A DNA stretch of 30,641 bases from a virus, in IMG/VR virus record IMGVR_UViG_3300023257_000082, positions 1 to 30,641 of that record, one strand, 5' to 3'. The translations under genes and the position numbers were made by a program. Shown here piece by piece: positions 12,056 through 18,836 of this stretch. Under the pieces are notes generated by a model. It did not search any database and was not told the origin of the DNA. It was given only the letters and a program-made list of their open reading frames with translations. Numbering within the stretch: the stretch's first letter is position 1; every line of letters begins with the position of its first letter.

Positions 12056-12360
12056 TTAAAGGTGGAAAGCTCCGCGGTTATTCTCAAAAGGAATTAACAA
12101 CTCAAGAAGAGAACTTCCATCTATTAAGAAAGCGATCAGTTGAATGTATAAACTGTAATAAGTCAACAAGTGATTACCGTAGAAAAGAAGGTTGGATAAC
12201 AATCTCTTCCGATTCAAATACAGGCGCCCGGTTAATAAAGATAAATAAAGTATGTCTTCATGTTCAGAAGATTCAAAAGAATGAGCTTTATGTTCCATCA
12301 GAACGAATAGACTTTTGTGGTATAATGTGTTTGATACGTTATCTAAAGAAGAGGGCTTAA
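12052..12360 (+). CDS. Zinc-finger-like hypothetical protein (102 aa)
   Basis: Carries CINC in its first third (RSVECINCNKSTSDYRRK) and FCGIMC near its end, a split CxxC...CxxxC arrangement resembling the N-terminal extension of the RusA-type protein in the other arm. The body is basic. It overlaps the upstream stop by ATGA and the next start by TAATG, so it is translationally coupled on both sides. Family not recognised. Confidence 0.65.
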   Translation: MIKGGKLRGYSQKELTTQEENFHLLRKRSVECINCNKSTSDYRRKEGWITISSDSNTGARLIKINKVCLHVQKIQKNELYVPSERIDFCGIMCLIRYLKKRA

Positions 12361-12689
12361 TGAAAGACGAGCAAATTGAAGAGTTAATTAAGAAAACTGT
12401 AGCCAAAGGATTAAGCATCAAAGGACTCCGGGAACGTGTTTATGAGTTATCAGATATTATTTCCGATTTAGTCGATGAGAAAAATATTTATGATAAAGAA
12501 ATCGAAACAAGGTTAAATAAGATTCCACCCGCAATAAGTATAAAGAATCCCGGGTGTTATTGTATGTCTATTAAATTCGATGTTAGGACCGGGAAAACAA
12601 TGGCAGTTTATTGCGGCCATAAAGGTAGAAATATAAATCTAAAAGAATGTGAAGATTGTGATCAAAGGCGGGATAATGCCAATACCTAA
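12360..12689 (+). CDS. Helical plus cysteine-rich hypothetical protein (109 aa)
   Basis: The start at 12360 has GAAGAGGG immediately upstream and overlaps the previous stop, whereas a reading from 12315 would lie inside the neighbouring gene. The N-terminal 55 residues are helical (MKDEQIEELIKKTVAKGLSI, GLRERVYELSDIISDLVDEK). The C-terminal part has CYC, VYCGHKG and CEDCDQR, probable zinc ligands. The same C-terminal feel (YCGHKG, ECxxC) occurs in small phage proteins of unknown function. Confidence 0.62.
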   Translation: MKDEQIEELIKKTVAKGLSIKGLRERVYELSDIISDLVDEKNIYDKEIETRLNKIPPAISIKNPGCYCMSIKFDVRTGKTMAVYCGHKGRNINLKECEDCDQRRDNANT

Positions 12690-13119
12690 ATTCACCGGGA
12701 AGTACTGTAAAAATAATTGTTTCTATCTAACAAGTCTAAATACCTGTGCACTATATCCGACTGGTATAAACGGAACATTAAAGCGCGTTAAAAAAGGCAA
12801 ACGTTTAAGGGAACATGCGTGTGTAATAAAATATGGATTAATTGGACGTAGAATAAAACCTAAGACTTTTAAATCTATTATAATTAAAGAGACAACAACC
12901 AGTGAAATAACAAAGCGTTGGATAGTAAAATATAAGTGGAGACAAGCCGGTATCGGAAGTATCTATTATTGTCGTTCTAATCAACGGTATTGTTTCATCC
13001 CGATAACGATAGGGAATAATCTAATTAACTCAAATATATTAAGAGAGTTAGCGGATTTCCTTGACGCAGCAGATAAAGGATTAAAAATAAAAAAGGGTGA
13101 TAAAGATGGCTACAATTAA
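12676..13119 (+). CDS. Cysteine-rich basic hypothetical protein (147 aa)
   Basis: The start at 12676 follows AAAGGCGGGATA. It begins MPIPKFTGKYCKNNCFYLTS with cysteines in CxxxC spacing, then CALYPTG and HACVIKYG. The middle is Lys/Arg-rich (KRVKKGKRLREH). The C-terminal part has RWIVKYKWRQ, YCRSNQRYCFIPI and a helical end. The RWIVKYKW stretch weakly resembles the start of the domain shared by 10704 and 11014. Function unknown. Confidence 0.62.
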   Translation: MPIPKFTGKYCKNNCFYLTSLNTCALYPTGINGTLKRVKKGKRLREHACVIKYGLIGRRIKPKTFKSIIIKETTTSEITKRWIVKYKWRQAGIGSIYYCRSNQRYCFIPITIGNNLINSNILRELADFLDAADKGLKIKKGDKDGYN

Positions 13120-13192
13120 ATCAAGTGGACTCGGGCAATTAATATGGAAGTCTCTAAAAGGTGTTCTTAAGACTGAATGGCGTAAGAAATAA
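13106..13192 (+). CDS. Very small basic amphipathic peptide (28 aa)
   Basis: Reads MATIKSSGLGQLIWKSLKGV followed by LKTEWRKK. AAAAGGGTGATAAAG gives an RBS at good distance. It overlaps the end of the previous gene by 14 bases. Amphipathic and cationic, it could be membrane-active or a nucleic-acid binder. Support is only the RBS, the codon pattern and the position. Confidence 0.45.
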   Translation: MATIKSSGLGQLIWKSLKGVLKTEWRKK

Positions 13193-13214
13193 GTTATAAT
13201 AAGTAAGAGGGAAT

Positions 13215-13385
13215 ATGAAAGATAAATTTAGCAAAGATATAATCAAAAAAACAAAACAAATTGTTAAAAGATTTAAAAAGAAACGTGATCAGCAATTAAT
13301 AGATGCTGCGCACGAAGACGGATTTATAATTCAAGATAATAAACTAATATTAATAAAAAACGTGGGGGATCTAAATGAATGTTAA
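13215..13385 (+). CDS. Small basic hypothetical protein (56 aa)
   Basis: Begins MKDKFSKDIIKKTKQIVKRF and has a second part DGFIIQDNKLILIKNV. The N-terminal half is a highly basic helix. GAGGGAAT lies directly before the ATG. TATAAT at 13194-13199 with no good -35 may be a weak promoter. It overlaps the next start by 11 bases. Function unknown. Confidence 0.55.
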   Translation: MKDKFSKDIIKKTKQIVKRFKKKRDQQLIDAAHEDGFIIQDNKLILIKNVGDLNEC

Positions 13386-13539
13386 AATATTCTGCGGTAC
13401 AAATGTGCCAGATTTAGAAGAGGAAATAAACGAGTGGTTTTATGCTCGACCTGATAATCTCAAAACTGATATTAAATTTATATGTCAAAGTGAAAGTACA
13501 CAATCCCTTTCAATATCAATATTTTACACGGAGGCATAA
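13375..13539 (+). CDS. Small hypothetical protein (54 aa)
   Basis: Begins MNVKIFCGTNVPDLEEEINE and ends LSISIFYTEA. It looks like a beta-alpha-beta mini-domain (strand, acidic helix, WFYARPDNL, strands). GTGGGGGATCTAA precedes the ATG and TAATG couples it to the next gene. No family recognised. Confidence 0.55.
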   Translation: MNVKIFCGTNVPDLEEEINEWFYARPDNLKTDIKFICQSESTQSLSISIFYTEA

Positions 13540-13799
13540 TGAATTCGGGAACTAAGATAGGGATGTTTAGCAAAATAAAGAATATCTTTCGTAACAAGAA
13601 ACAGCTGGTTAATATTGTAATAGTTAAAGAAAAAGAGGTTCCAACAAAGATAGATTTCACTAAAACTGGCATGAGTCTATCTAAACAAAATTCAATGCTT
13701 TATAAATCAGATTACGATAAAAGGTTAGCTAAGAATCAAAATAATCAAAAGAAAAGAATTAGAGCGCAATGGAATAAAGATAGGTTACAATGTCTTTAA
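13539..13799 (+). CDS. Small basic hypothetical protein (86 aa)
   Basis: Begins MNSGTKIGMFSKIKNIFRNK, with a very basic C-terminus (KRLAKNQNNQKKRIRAQWNK). Likely binds nucleic acid or is partly disordered. The RBS CGGAGGCATA is strong. Overlaps the next gene by 10 bases. Family unknown. Confidence 0.58.
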   Translation: MNSGTKIGMFSKIKNIFRNKKQLVNIVIVKEKEVPTKIDFTKTGMSLSKQNSMLYKSDYDKRLAKNQNNQKKRIRAQWNKDRLQCL

Positions 13800-14110
13800 A
13801 ATTTTTTATATTTAGATTAGATCTAATGAAATCTAAGGATCTAGATCAGCATATTAGTATTGAAAATGGGAACGGAGAACTATCGGTTTCTGGAAATATA
13901 TATAGATGCAGTTTTAATTTTTCAATCCTATGTGAAATCAAGCAATTATTTTTATTTGCGGTCTATATTAATATAGAGAAAGTATGGGTAAATATGATAG
14001 AGCATAATAAAAGACTCGTAATATATAGGAAAGACTTAAAAGAGCGCGAAAAAAAATATATGATGCAAAGAGGTATTAATGAAACCAAAGAAAATAGAGA
14101 AGCTTGTTAA
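13790..14110 (+). CDS. Hypothetical protein (106 aa)
   Basis: Starts MSLKFFIFRLDLMKSKDLDQ, followed by strands (ISIENGNGELSVSGNIYRCS) and a hydrophobic stretch (KQLFLFAVYINIEKVWVNMI). The C-terminus is charged and helical. The start overlaps the previous gene, with AAAGATAGG upstream. Its 3' end overlaps the next gene by 32 bases, long for this genome. The first of two tandem genes of uncertain role. Confidence 0.5.
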   Translation: MSLKFFIFRLDLMKSKDLDQHISIENGNGELSVSGNIYRCSFNFSILCEIKQLFLFAVYINIEKVWVNMIEHNKRLVIYRKDLKEREKKYMMQRGINETKENREAC

Positions 14111-14441
14111 AGCGCGGATACTTGTATTTGATTTATGCCGCGAGATAGAAGAGCAAAATTTTGATTCTAAAAAGAAGCACCTTGAAAATTCACAAGAAGT
14201 TGAGAGAACTTACGGGCTCTATAATTCAGCCATGGATAACAACCGGGAATTAGAATCAGCTAACACTCTTCTTAAAGAAGAGAATAAGAAGTATATTCTA
14301 AAAGTATTAGAGATAAACGATCTTAATAATAAAATCAAAAAAGTAAAGAAGGAATTAAGCACCGTGAAATATTTATATAATAAAGCTCTTAAAACAATTG
14401 TGCGTATGGTTAAGAAAAATACTAAAGGAGTAAAGGAATGA
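14079..14441 (+). CDS. Coiled-coil hypothetical protein (120 aa)
   Basis: A long, Lys/Glu-rich coiled coil through most of its length (NRELESANTLLKEENKKYIL, DLNNKIKKVKKELSTVKYLY). AGAGGTATTA precedes the ATG. It could be a structural spacer, or an analogue of the coiled-coil proteins of the leftward arm, though no sequence identity is evident. Its end carries AAAGGAGTAAAGGA, the RBS of the following tiny ORF. Confidence 0.6.
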   Translation: MKPKKIEKLVKARILVFDLCREIEEQNFDSKKKHLENSQEVERTYGLYNSAMDNNRELESANTLLKEENKKYILKVLEINDLNNKIKKVKKELSTVKYLYNKALKTIVRMVKKNTKGVKE

Positions 14442-14473
14442 AAAAGAAAAGTAAGCAAAACTGTCAAGGCTAA
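14438..14473 (+). CDS. Possible 11-aa peptide ORF
   Basis: The ATG overlaps the preceding stop as ATGA and has a very strong SD (AAAGGAGTAAAGGA). It encodes MKKKSKQNCQG and then a stop. The SD is better than those of many real genes here, so translation is likely. Whether the peptide matters, or is a relic of a truncated gene, cannot be said. Confidence 0.3.
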   Translation: MKKKSKQNCQG

Positions 14474-14505
14474 TACTAAAAGAAATTATTAATATAAAAC
14501 ATTCC

Positions 14506-14534
14506 TTGCAATTTAAAAAGAAGAGTCATATAAT
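14506..14534 (+). promoter_or_regulatory. Rightward sigma70 promoter, +1 at the start codon
   Basis: TTGCAA (14506-14511), 17-base spacer, TATAAT (14529-14534). The predicted +1 coincides with the ATG at 14541, and no SD lies between, so the message for the next gene should be leaderless. Confidence 0.7.
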
Positions 14535-14540
14535 ATAATT

Positions 14541-14774
14541 ATGGATATCAAGGATCTTAAACTCGGAACTAATGTAATAATCATTCCCGGAAATAAAGTA
14601 AACATAAATATTTCAAAGATAGGGTCTGATTATATTAATGGATATCTCGAAGGACATCCTATTTCCGCTGGGATTCGAATTTCAAAAGATACAGTAAAAG
14701 AATGGATGAAACCAAAGGAGACTATAAATGAGGGAAATAACAAACGTAAATCAAATAGTACCAGCAAATCATAA
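14541..14774 (+). CDS. Small hypothetical protein, probably leaderless mRNA (77 aa)
   Basis: Begins MDIKDLKLGTNVIIIPGNKV, a short beta barrel-like N-terminus (SH3/KOW-like), and ends with a Lys/Ser/Asn-rich tail (NNKRKSNSTSKS) that overlaps the GroES-like gene by 47 bases. It is the first gene behind the promoter at 14506-14534. No SD sits in range (AAGAAGAG is 16 bases away and outside the predicted transcript). Function unknown. Its position makes it co-expressed with the co-chaperonin. Confidence 0.6.
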   Translation: MDIKDLKLGTNVIIIPGNKVNINISKIGSDYINGYLEGHPISAGIRISKDTVKEWMKPKETINEGNNKRKSNSTSKS

Positions 14775-15039
14775 AATCTTAATTAAAGTTGATGCGGATA
14801 TTGAAAAGAAAGGATCTGTATATATCCCAAAGACCGAAGATCAAAAAAAGGAAATCTGGGCCGGTGAAGTTATATGTATAAGTCCCGGATGTGATTTGGC
14901 TGACGCTTGCTGTGAGAAGCTTAAGCCCGGCGTTATAATTATCACAGACTGTAATTATTTTTTATGCGCTCAATTTATAATAGGTAAAGATACTTATGCT
15001 CTTATCGATGAGGGAGAGATTGTTTGTATTCTTAAATAA
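14728..15039 (+). CDS. groES: GroES-like co-chaperonin (Cpn10)
   Basis: The 103-aa protein follows the GroES plan: HKILIKVD opening strand (15-22), a mobile loop at about 26-41 (IEKKGSVYIPKTEDQKKE) with the hydrophobic VYI at 31-33 in the place of the GroEL-binding tripeptide, then WAGEVICISPG, KLKPGVIIITDCNY, and a closing DTYALIDEGEIVCILK strand pair. GroES caps GroEL to fold substrates. Phage versions include T4 Gp31, which is needed for capsid protein folding. GGAG is seven bases before the ATG. The genome also encodes GroEL 3.8 kb downstream, so the pair likely works together on phage capsid or host proteins. The CC pair at 61-62 is unusual. Confidence 0.85.
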   Translation: MREITNVNQIVPANHKILIKVDADIEKKGSVYIPKTEDQKKEIWAGEVICISPGCDLADACCEKLKPGVIIITDCNYFLCAQFIIGKDTYALIDEGEIVCILK

Positions 15040-15434
15040 TGATATTACCTAAAGAACTAATTATCGCAGGTCGCGAATATAAAATAAAAAAAAATCCTAA
15101 GTCAGCAGGTGGAAATGGTAATATTCGTGATTGCATAATAACTATCGGGACTAGGTTGCCGAAAGAGATTCCAATATTATTTATACATGAAGTTCTTGAG
15201 GTTATTATGGTTGAGCGGGGGGTAAGGTTTGATCGTACAAATGATTTACCTTATGAATTATTATTCAGTTTCAATCATAAAGAGTATGAAAATATTGCAT
15301 GTGATTTAGCTTTCGCTTTAAAAAATGTAAATTTCCAAAACGGAAATCAAATAAAGGATAAAAAAAATGGCCAAAAGAAAGACAAGAAAGAAATCAGTAA
15401 GCAAAAAGAAAGCAGCTCCCAAGAAAGTAAATAG
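15039..15434 (+). CDS. Putative metallopeptidase-like phage protein (HEVLE)
   Basis: Residues 50-54 are HEVLE in ILFIHEVLEVIMVERGVRF, resembling the HExxE/HExxH helix of small zinc proteins, with a second histidine in LFSFNHKEYENIACDLAF that could complete a metal site. The N-terminus ELIIAGREYKIKK and IRDCIITIGTRLPKEI read as beta strands. The last 30 residues are a Lys/Ser/Gln-rich disordered tail that overlaps the next gene by 68 bases. TAATG couples it to the GroES-like gene. It could be a protease acting in virion maturation, but catalysis is not proven by the motif. Confidence 0.5.
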   Translation: MILPKELIIAGREYKIKKNPKSAGGNGNIRDCIITIGTRLPKEIPILFIHEVLEVIMVERGVRFDRTNDLPYELLFSFNHKEYENIACDLAFALKNVNFQNGNQIKDKKNGQKKDKKEISKQKESSSQESK

Positions 15435-15732
15435 AGTTAAACGCGCAAAACCCATAATTGATGAAGCATCTTCGTTTAATGAAGCTAAAACAAAAGATGA
15501 AGTTGTTAAGCCCGCCGCTAAGGCGCCTGAAATTAAAAAAGGGTGGAGCGTTAGTGAAGCTGGTATACTTCTAAGAGATGGAGAGCTTGTTAAATGTCCC
15601 TTCGAAGGATTCAAACACTGTAATAATAAATGCCCTCACTATGAAGATATTAAATTATCACCTCCAAAAACAAGAGTTGTAGGTGCTACGTTAACATGCG
15701 GTACAGGAAAAAGAATAAGTTTCGATAGTTAA
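15367..15732 (+). CDS. Lysine-rich N-terminus plus C-terminal cysteine cluster (121 aa)
   Basis: Residues 1-30 are very basic (MAKRKTRKKSVSKKKAAPKK), a histone-like tail likely to bind nucleic acid. The C-terminal 50 residues carry CPFEGFKHCNNKCPHY and a last cysteine in TLTCGTG, a probable zinc site. AAAGGATAAAAA precedes the ATG. The overlap of 68 bases with the previous gene encodes Lys-rich stretches in both frames. Function unknown. A DNA-condensing or virion-associated protein is possible. Confidence 0.6.
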   Translation: MAKRKTRKKSVSKKKAAPKKVNRVKRAKPIIDEASSFNEAKTKDEVVKPAAKAPEIKKGWSVSEAGILLRDGELVKCPFEGFKHCNNKCPHYEDIKLSPPKTRVVGATLTCGTGKRISFDS

Positions 15733-15752
15733 GTAAAAAAATTGCATTCATA

Positions 15753-15799
15753 GGCTCGGGTGAGATTCCGACTGTTTGGTTACATAGGCTCACCCAGCC
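15753..15799 (+). promoter_or_regulatory. Structured leader before the 64-aa gene
   Basis: GGCT-c-GGGTGAG (15753-15764) pairs with CTCACCC-AGCC (15789-15799), with one bulged base and a 24-base loop. CATAGGCTC also occurs as a direct repeat at 15749-15757 and 15783-15791. It sits directly before the RBS CCGGAGGT. No known riboswitch family recognised. Confidence 0.5.
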
Positions 15800-15812
15800 A
15801 TCCGGAGGTAAA

Positions 15813-16007
15813 ATGGCAAAGACAAAGATCATAGTAAATTATTTATGTAATCATGATGGAAACACATTAGATCCTATCAGAGAAGTCTTTTACGATGTTA
15901 TGGACGTTAAAGAAAAAGAATGTACTTGTTTAAGAAATAAAGATGGTATAGTTATTCATACTCTTATGAATAAAGCAATTAAGTATGAGGAAATAAAACC
16001 CGAATGA
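15813..16007 (+). CDS. Small hypothetical protein (64 aa)
   Basis: Begins MAKTKIIVNYLCNHDGNTLD and has CTCLRNKDGIVIHTLMNKAI. Mixed alpha/beta with three cysteines. CGGAGGT precedes the ATG just beyond the structured leader. Coupled by ATGA overlap to the SpoVG gene. No family recognised. Confidence 0.62.
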   Translation: MAKTKIIVNYLCNHDGNTLDPIREVFYDVMDVKEKECTCLRNKDGIVIHTLMNKAIKYEEIKPE

Positions 16008-16270
16008 AAATAACAGCTATTTATTTTCATGGGTCTCAAAGGGGAAACTTCTGCGGATACTGTGATGTTGTTTTCGATAGAACTCTAAAAATAAATAAAA
16101 TTCGAATTGTACGAAACCCAGATAATAAAATTATAATATGTATGCCTAATAGGAAAAATATACATGGAGAATGGGAAGATGTAGTCCATCCTATAAACTC
16201 ACAACTCCGCAATAAAATCACTGAGCTTATCATCGAGGTCTACTCGTGGAAAATAAAGACTCAGAAGTAG
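16004..16270 (+). CDS. spoVG: SpoVG-family RNA/DNA-binding regulator
   Basis: The 88-aa protein matches SpoVG over its whole length: MKITAIYFHG start, DVVFDRTLKINKIRIV, IIICMPNRKNIHGEWEDVVH, and the hallmark HPINS at 62-66 with R69 and K71-I72, then ITELIIEVY. Bacterial SpoVG is a small site-specific nucleic-acid-binding protein that acts as a pleiotropic transcriptional and post-transcriptional regulator. Here it lies directly upstream of the large terminase and overlaps its start by 25 bases, so it is expressed with the packaging genes. A phage copy could regulate host or phage genes. The position suggests a late-gene or packaging role, which is inference. It could be host-derived. Confidence 0.88.
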   Translation: MKITAIYFHGSQRGNFCGYCDVVFDRTLKINKIRIVRNPDNKIIICMPNRKNIHGEWEDVVHPINSQLRNKITELIIEVYSWKIKTQK

Positions 16271-17847
16271 ACGAATATCTTAAAAAATTAGAAGATCCAA
16301 AATTCTTTATTGAATCATGTCTTTCAATTATAGATAAAGATTCCTGCGATGTTCCTTTTATTTTCAATTCAAACCAAAATCGATTTTACGAAGAGCGCTC
16401 TAAAGGCACTATAATCGGTAAATCTCTCTTATTTCTCGATGCTATTCTTAAAGCCCGTAAAGAAGGCTTCTCTTCAGTTATTGCCGCTATATGGCTACAT
16501 GCTTGTCTTTTCAAAAAGAATACAAAGGCTGTTATAATGAGCGAAGAGGATGGGGCCACAAAAAGACTATTAGAGCGTGTGGACTATTATATTAAAAGCT
16601 GTACAATCGATATAACACTTGGCACTGATTCTAAACAAGGTTATAGTTTCCCGGAAACTAATTCTAACCTATGGATTGGAACTGCTGGACAAAAAGCTTT
16701 TGGTCGTGGTGATGATATAACTCATTTACATTGTTCTGAGTATCTCTTCTATCCTAAATTTGGAATCTTAACCGGTGTTCAAGAAGCTATGAGAAATGGC
16801 GGATGGTGTATTCTTGAATCTACCGCTAATGGGTCCGGTAATGATGGACATAAGTTTTGGAAAGCAAAGAATAATTTCAAAAAGCATTTTTATGGTTGGC
16901 AAGACGACCCTCAATATTGTAGTCCTGATAATACTCCTTTCGAATTAGAACCACACGAGACAGCTATAAAAAAATCTTTAAATCTTTCATATGGACAATT
17001 ACGGTGGGCTCGTCAGAAAAAAGGAAGTATGATAAATCAGTATGATTTTCCTCAAGAATATCCCGCTAACGAAGCAGAAGCTTTTCTTACGAGCGGAGCA
17101 AAAGTATTTCAATGGCCTGATATTAAAAGACAAGAAGATAACATGCGCCCGCATAAATGGATATGCAATTTAAAAAATACTGGTAATAAAATAACAATAG
17201 ATGCAAGTCCTACTGGTAATCTTACAATCTGGCGTACTCCAAACGATATTAAAGGCCGGGATCAAGCATATCTTGTTACAGGTGATTTTGCAGAAGGAAT
17301 AGTTGGCGCTGATTTAACAAGTATGTCAGTATGGGATGTTTTTTCATGGGAGCAAGTCGCGCATTGGCATGGGTGTATAGATCCAACAGAAGGTGGGCAA
17401 GCAATGTACGATCTCGGTTGTTATTATAACTGGGCAACATTAGCGCCGGAAACAAATACTCCAGGAAACGTCGCTTACGCTAAATTACAAGCCTTAGAAT
17501 ATCCTAAACTATGGCATATCGAACAAAAACCATGGAGGACTACTGCAAAGACTCGCCCGGTAATTATTAGCGCAGCTCGTACCGCTTTACAAGAAAGCAC
17601 TGTTGTAATAAATTCTCCTATTACGATAGATGAAATTAAAACATTCGTAAAAGCAAAGAATGGTAAACTTGAAGCAGATAGCGGATGTCATGATGATACT
17701 GTTATAGATCTTTCTATTGCTTGTTACATTTTAAATATGACTGCATTTACAGATGACATGCTTGCAAAAGTTACCCGGAAACCATTACGTGAGATTCTTA
17801 AACGAGTAAATGCTAAAATAAAGAAACGTAATAATCAAGTAGTTTAA
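16246..17847 (+). CDS. terL: Terminase large subunit
   Basis: This is the packaging motor: an N-terminal ATPase and a C-terminal nuclease. The 533-aa protein has the TerL-style segment KARKEGFSS (69-77) in the Walker A region, VIMSEE, HLHCSEY (160-166) as the Walker B-like motif and ESTANG (191-196) as the coupling motif. The RNase H-like nuclease has GDFAEG (D347), PETN (E402) and HDDTVID (D483/D484), the three acidic metal ligands. The length is normal. The GTG start at 16246 is supported by GAGG at 16235-16238. The small subunit is unusually distant (about 5.5 kb upstream). Confidence 0.93.
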   Translation: MENKDSEVDEYLKKLEDPKFFIESCLSIIDKDSCDVPFIFNSNQNRFYEERSKGTIIGKSLLFLDAILKARKEGFSSVIAAIWLHACLFKKNTKAVIMSEEDGATKRLLERVDYYIKSCTIDITLGTDSKQGYSFPETNSNLWIGTAGQKAFGRGDDITHLHCSEYLFYPKFGILTGVQEAMRNGGWCILESTANGSGNDGHKFWKAKNNFKKHFYGWQDDPQYCSPDNTPFELEPHETAIKKSLNLSYGQLRWARQKKGSMINQYDFPQEYPANEAEAFLTSGAKVFQWPDIKRQEDNMRPHKWICNLKNTGNKITIDASPTGNLTIWRTPNDIKGRDQAYLVTGDFAEGIVGADLTSMSVWDVFSWEQVAHWHGCIDPTEGGQAMYDLGCYYNWATLAPETNTPGNVAYAKLQALEYPKLWHIEQKPWRTTAKTRPVIISAARTALQESTVVINSPITIDEIKTFVKAKNGKLEADSGCHDDTVIDLSIACYILNMTAFTDDMLAKVTRKPLREILKRVNAKIKKRNNQVV

Positions 17848-17856
17848 TGCTATAAT
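17848..17856 (+). promoter_or_regulatory. Extended -10 promoter candidate
   Basis: TGCTATAAT is a perfect extended -10 (TGnTATAAT) placed just after the terminase stop. No good -35 is visible. The predicted +1 near 17863 would leave a short leader with GAGGGAAT in front of the 17872 gene. Confidence 0.45.
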
Positions 17857-17871
17857 AAAAAACGAGGGAAT

Positions 17872-18207
17872 ATGGAAAAGATAAACGATTTAATTTTCGC
17901 CTTAGATCATGTAAAAAGATTTAACTATGAAGAGTATACTCCCCTTCAATTAAAAGTTGTAGATGATTTTCTTAAATACTCAAAAGAAATCCGCGACAAA
18001 AAAAAATCCGTAGTAAAATTAAACTCTGGAAATAAATCTAAAACTAAAAAATTAAAAGATAATATATTCTATTACAGTGAAACCATAAAAACAATGAATG
18101 GGTATACTACAATACTCCGGCATCGTTCTACTGATAGTGAAAATCATTTTAACGGCAAAACAAAAAAGCAAGCAGAAAGTAAAGCTTTAAAATATATGAG
18201 TGAATAG
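17872..18207 (+). CDS. Hypothetical protein (111 aa)
   Basis: The N-terminal half is helical (KINDLIFALDHVKRFNYEEY). The C-terminal half is basic with strands (NIFYYSETIKTMNGYTTILR). GAGGGAATATG gives a strong RBS. It follows the terminase and precedes a coiled-coil gene and GroEL. Family unknown. Confidence 0.6.
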   Translation: MEKINDLIFALDHVKRFNYEEYTPLQLKVVDDFLKYSKEIRDKKKSVVKLNSGNKSKTKKLKDNIFYYSETIKTMNGYTTILRHRSTDSENHFNGKTKKQAESKALKYMSE

Positions 18208-18216
18208 AGGGATAAT

Positions 18217-18825
18217 ATGATAGCTTCCGATAGTGATAATATAAATATAGAAAAAATTAAAGAGTTGCTTCCTAACGAAATGGAAGTACAAAAAGAGAGG
18301 GATTATATTGGCGGACAAACTGCTGTAGATACTGTCGCAATAAAATATATGTGCGAGAAGCTTATTAAAGAAGGAGAAAAAACTAAGCACGAATTTCGAA
18401 GTCGTGAGTGTGTAGAAATTTTACAATTAACATCTTGCTGTCTTGATTTACTTAAGATTATACAAGATTCTGAAAAGCGAAATGAGTTCAACTGTTTAAC
18501 AGCTAATGAAAGAATATCTAATCTTACTGCTGAACTTCTAAAAGAAAAAACTAAACATAAATTTATTTCAGAGACAGAAGCCGAAAAGATTTTTTTAGAT
18601 AACGAGCGGCAAGAATTAATTGAAGGTATAGAAAAACTTCAAAAAGAATTAGCCGATAAATCACAAGTCTATCACGATGAAATAGCGAAGAGGGATAAAC
18701 TTTTAGCTGAATATAATAAAGAGTTATTTGATGTTAAAATTACAAAGGTAGCAATACTTAGTGCTCTAAAAATTCAAGTAAATAATTTAAATGATTTAAT
18801 TAAAAAAAATGATACAATAAATTAA
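18217..18825 (+). CDS. Coiled-coil hypothetical protein upstream of GroEL (202 aa)
   Basis: The N-terminal half carries paired cysteines (LTSCCLDLLKIIQDSE). The C-terminal half is a long coiled coil (NERISNLTAELLKEKTKHKF, EGIEKLQKELADKSQVYH). AGAGGGATAAT precedes the ATG. It ends 11 bases before the GroEL gene, so the two are likely on one transcript. It could be a substrate or partner of the chaperonin, or unrelated. No family recognised. Confidence 0.6.
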   Translation: MIASDSDNINIEKIKELLPNEMEVQKERDYIGGQTAVDTVAIKYMCEKLIKEGEKTKHEFRSRECVEILQLTSCCLDLLKIIQDSEKRNEFNCLTANERISNLTAELLKEKTKHKFISETEAEKIFLDNERQELIEGIEKLQKELADKSQVYHDEIAKRDKLLAEYNKELFDVKITKVAILSALKIQVNNLNDLIKKNDTIN

Positions 18826-18836
18826 ATGGAGGGAGC

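Noticed and set aside
12315-12360. Upstream start extending the 12360 gene by 15 codons
   Set aside because: It would lie in the neighbouring gene, whereas 12360 has GAAGAGGG directly upstream.
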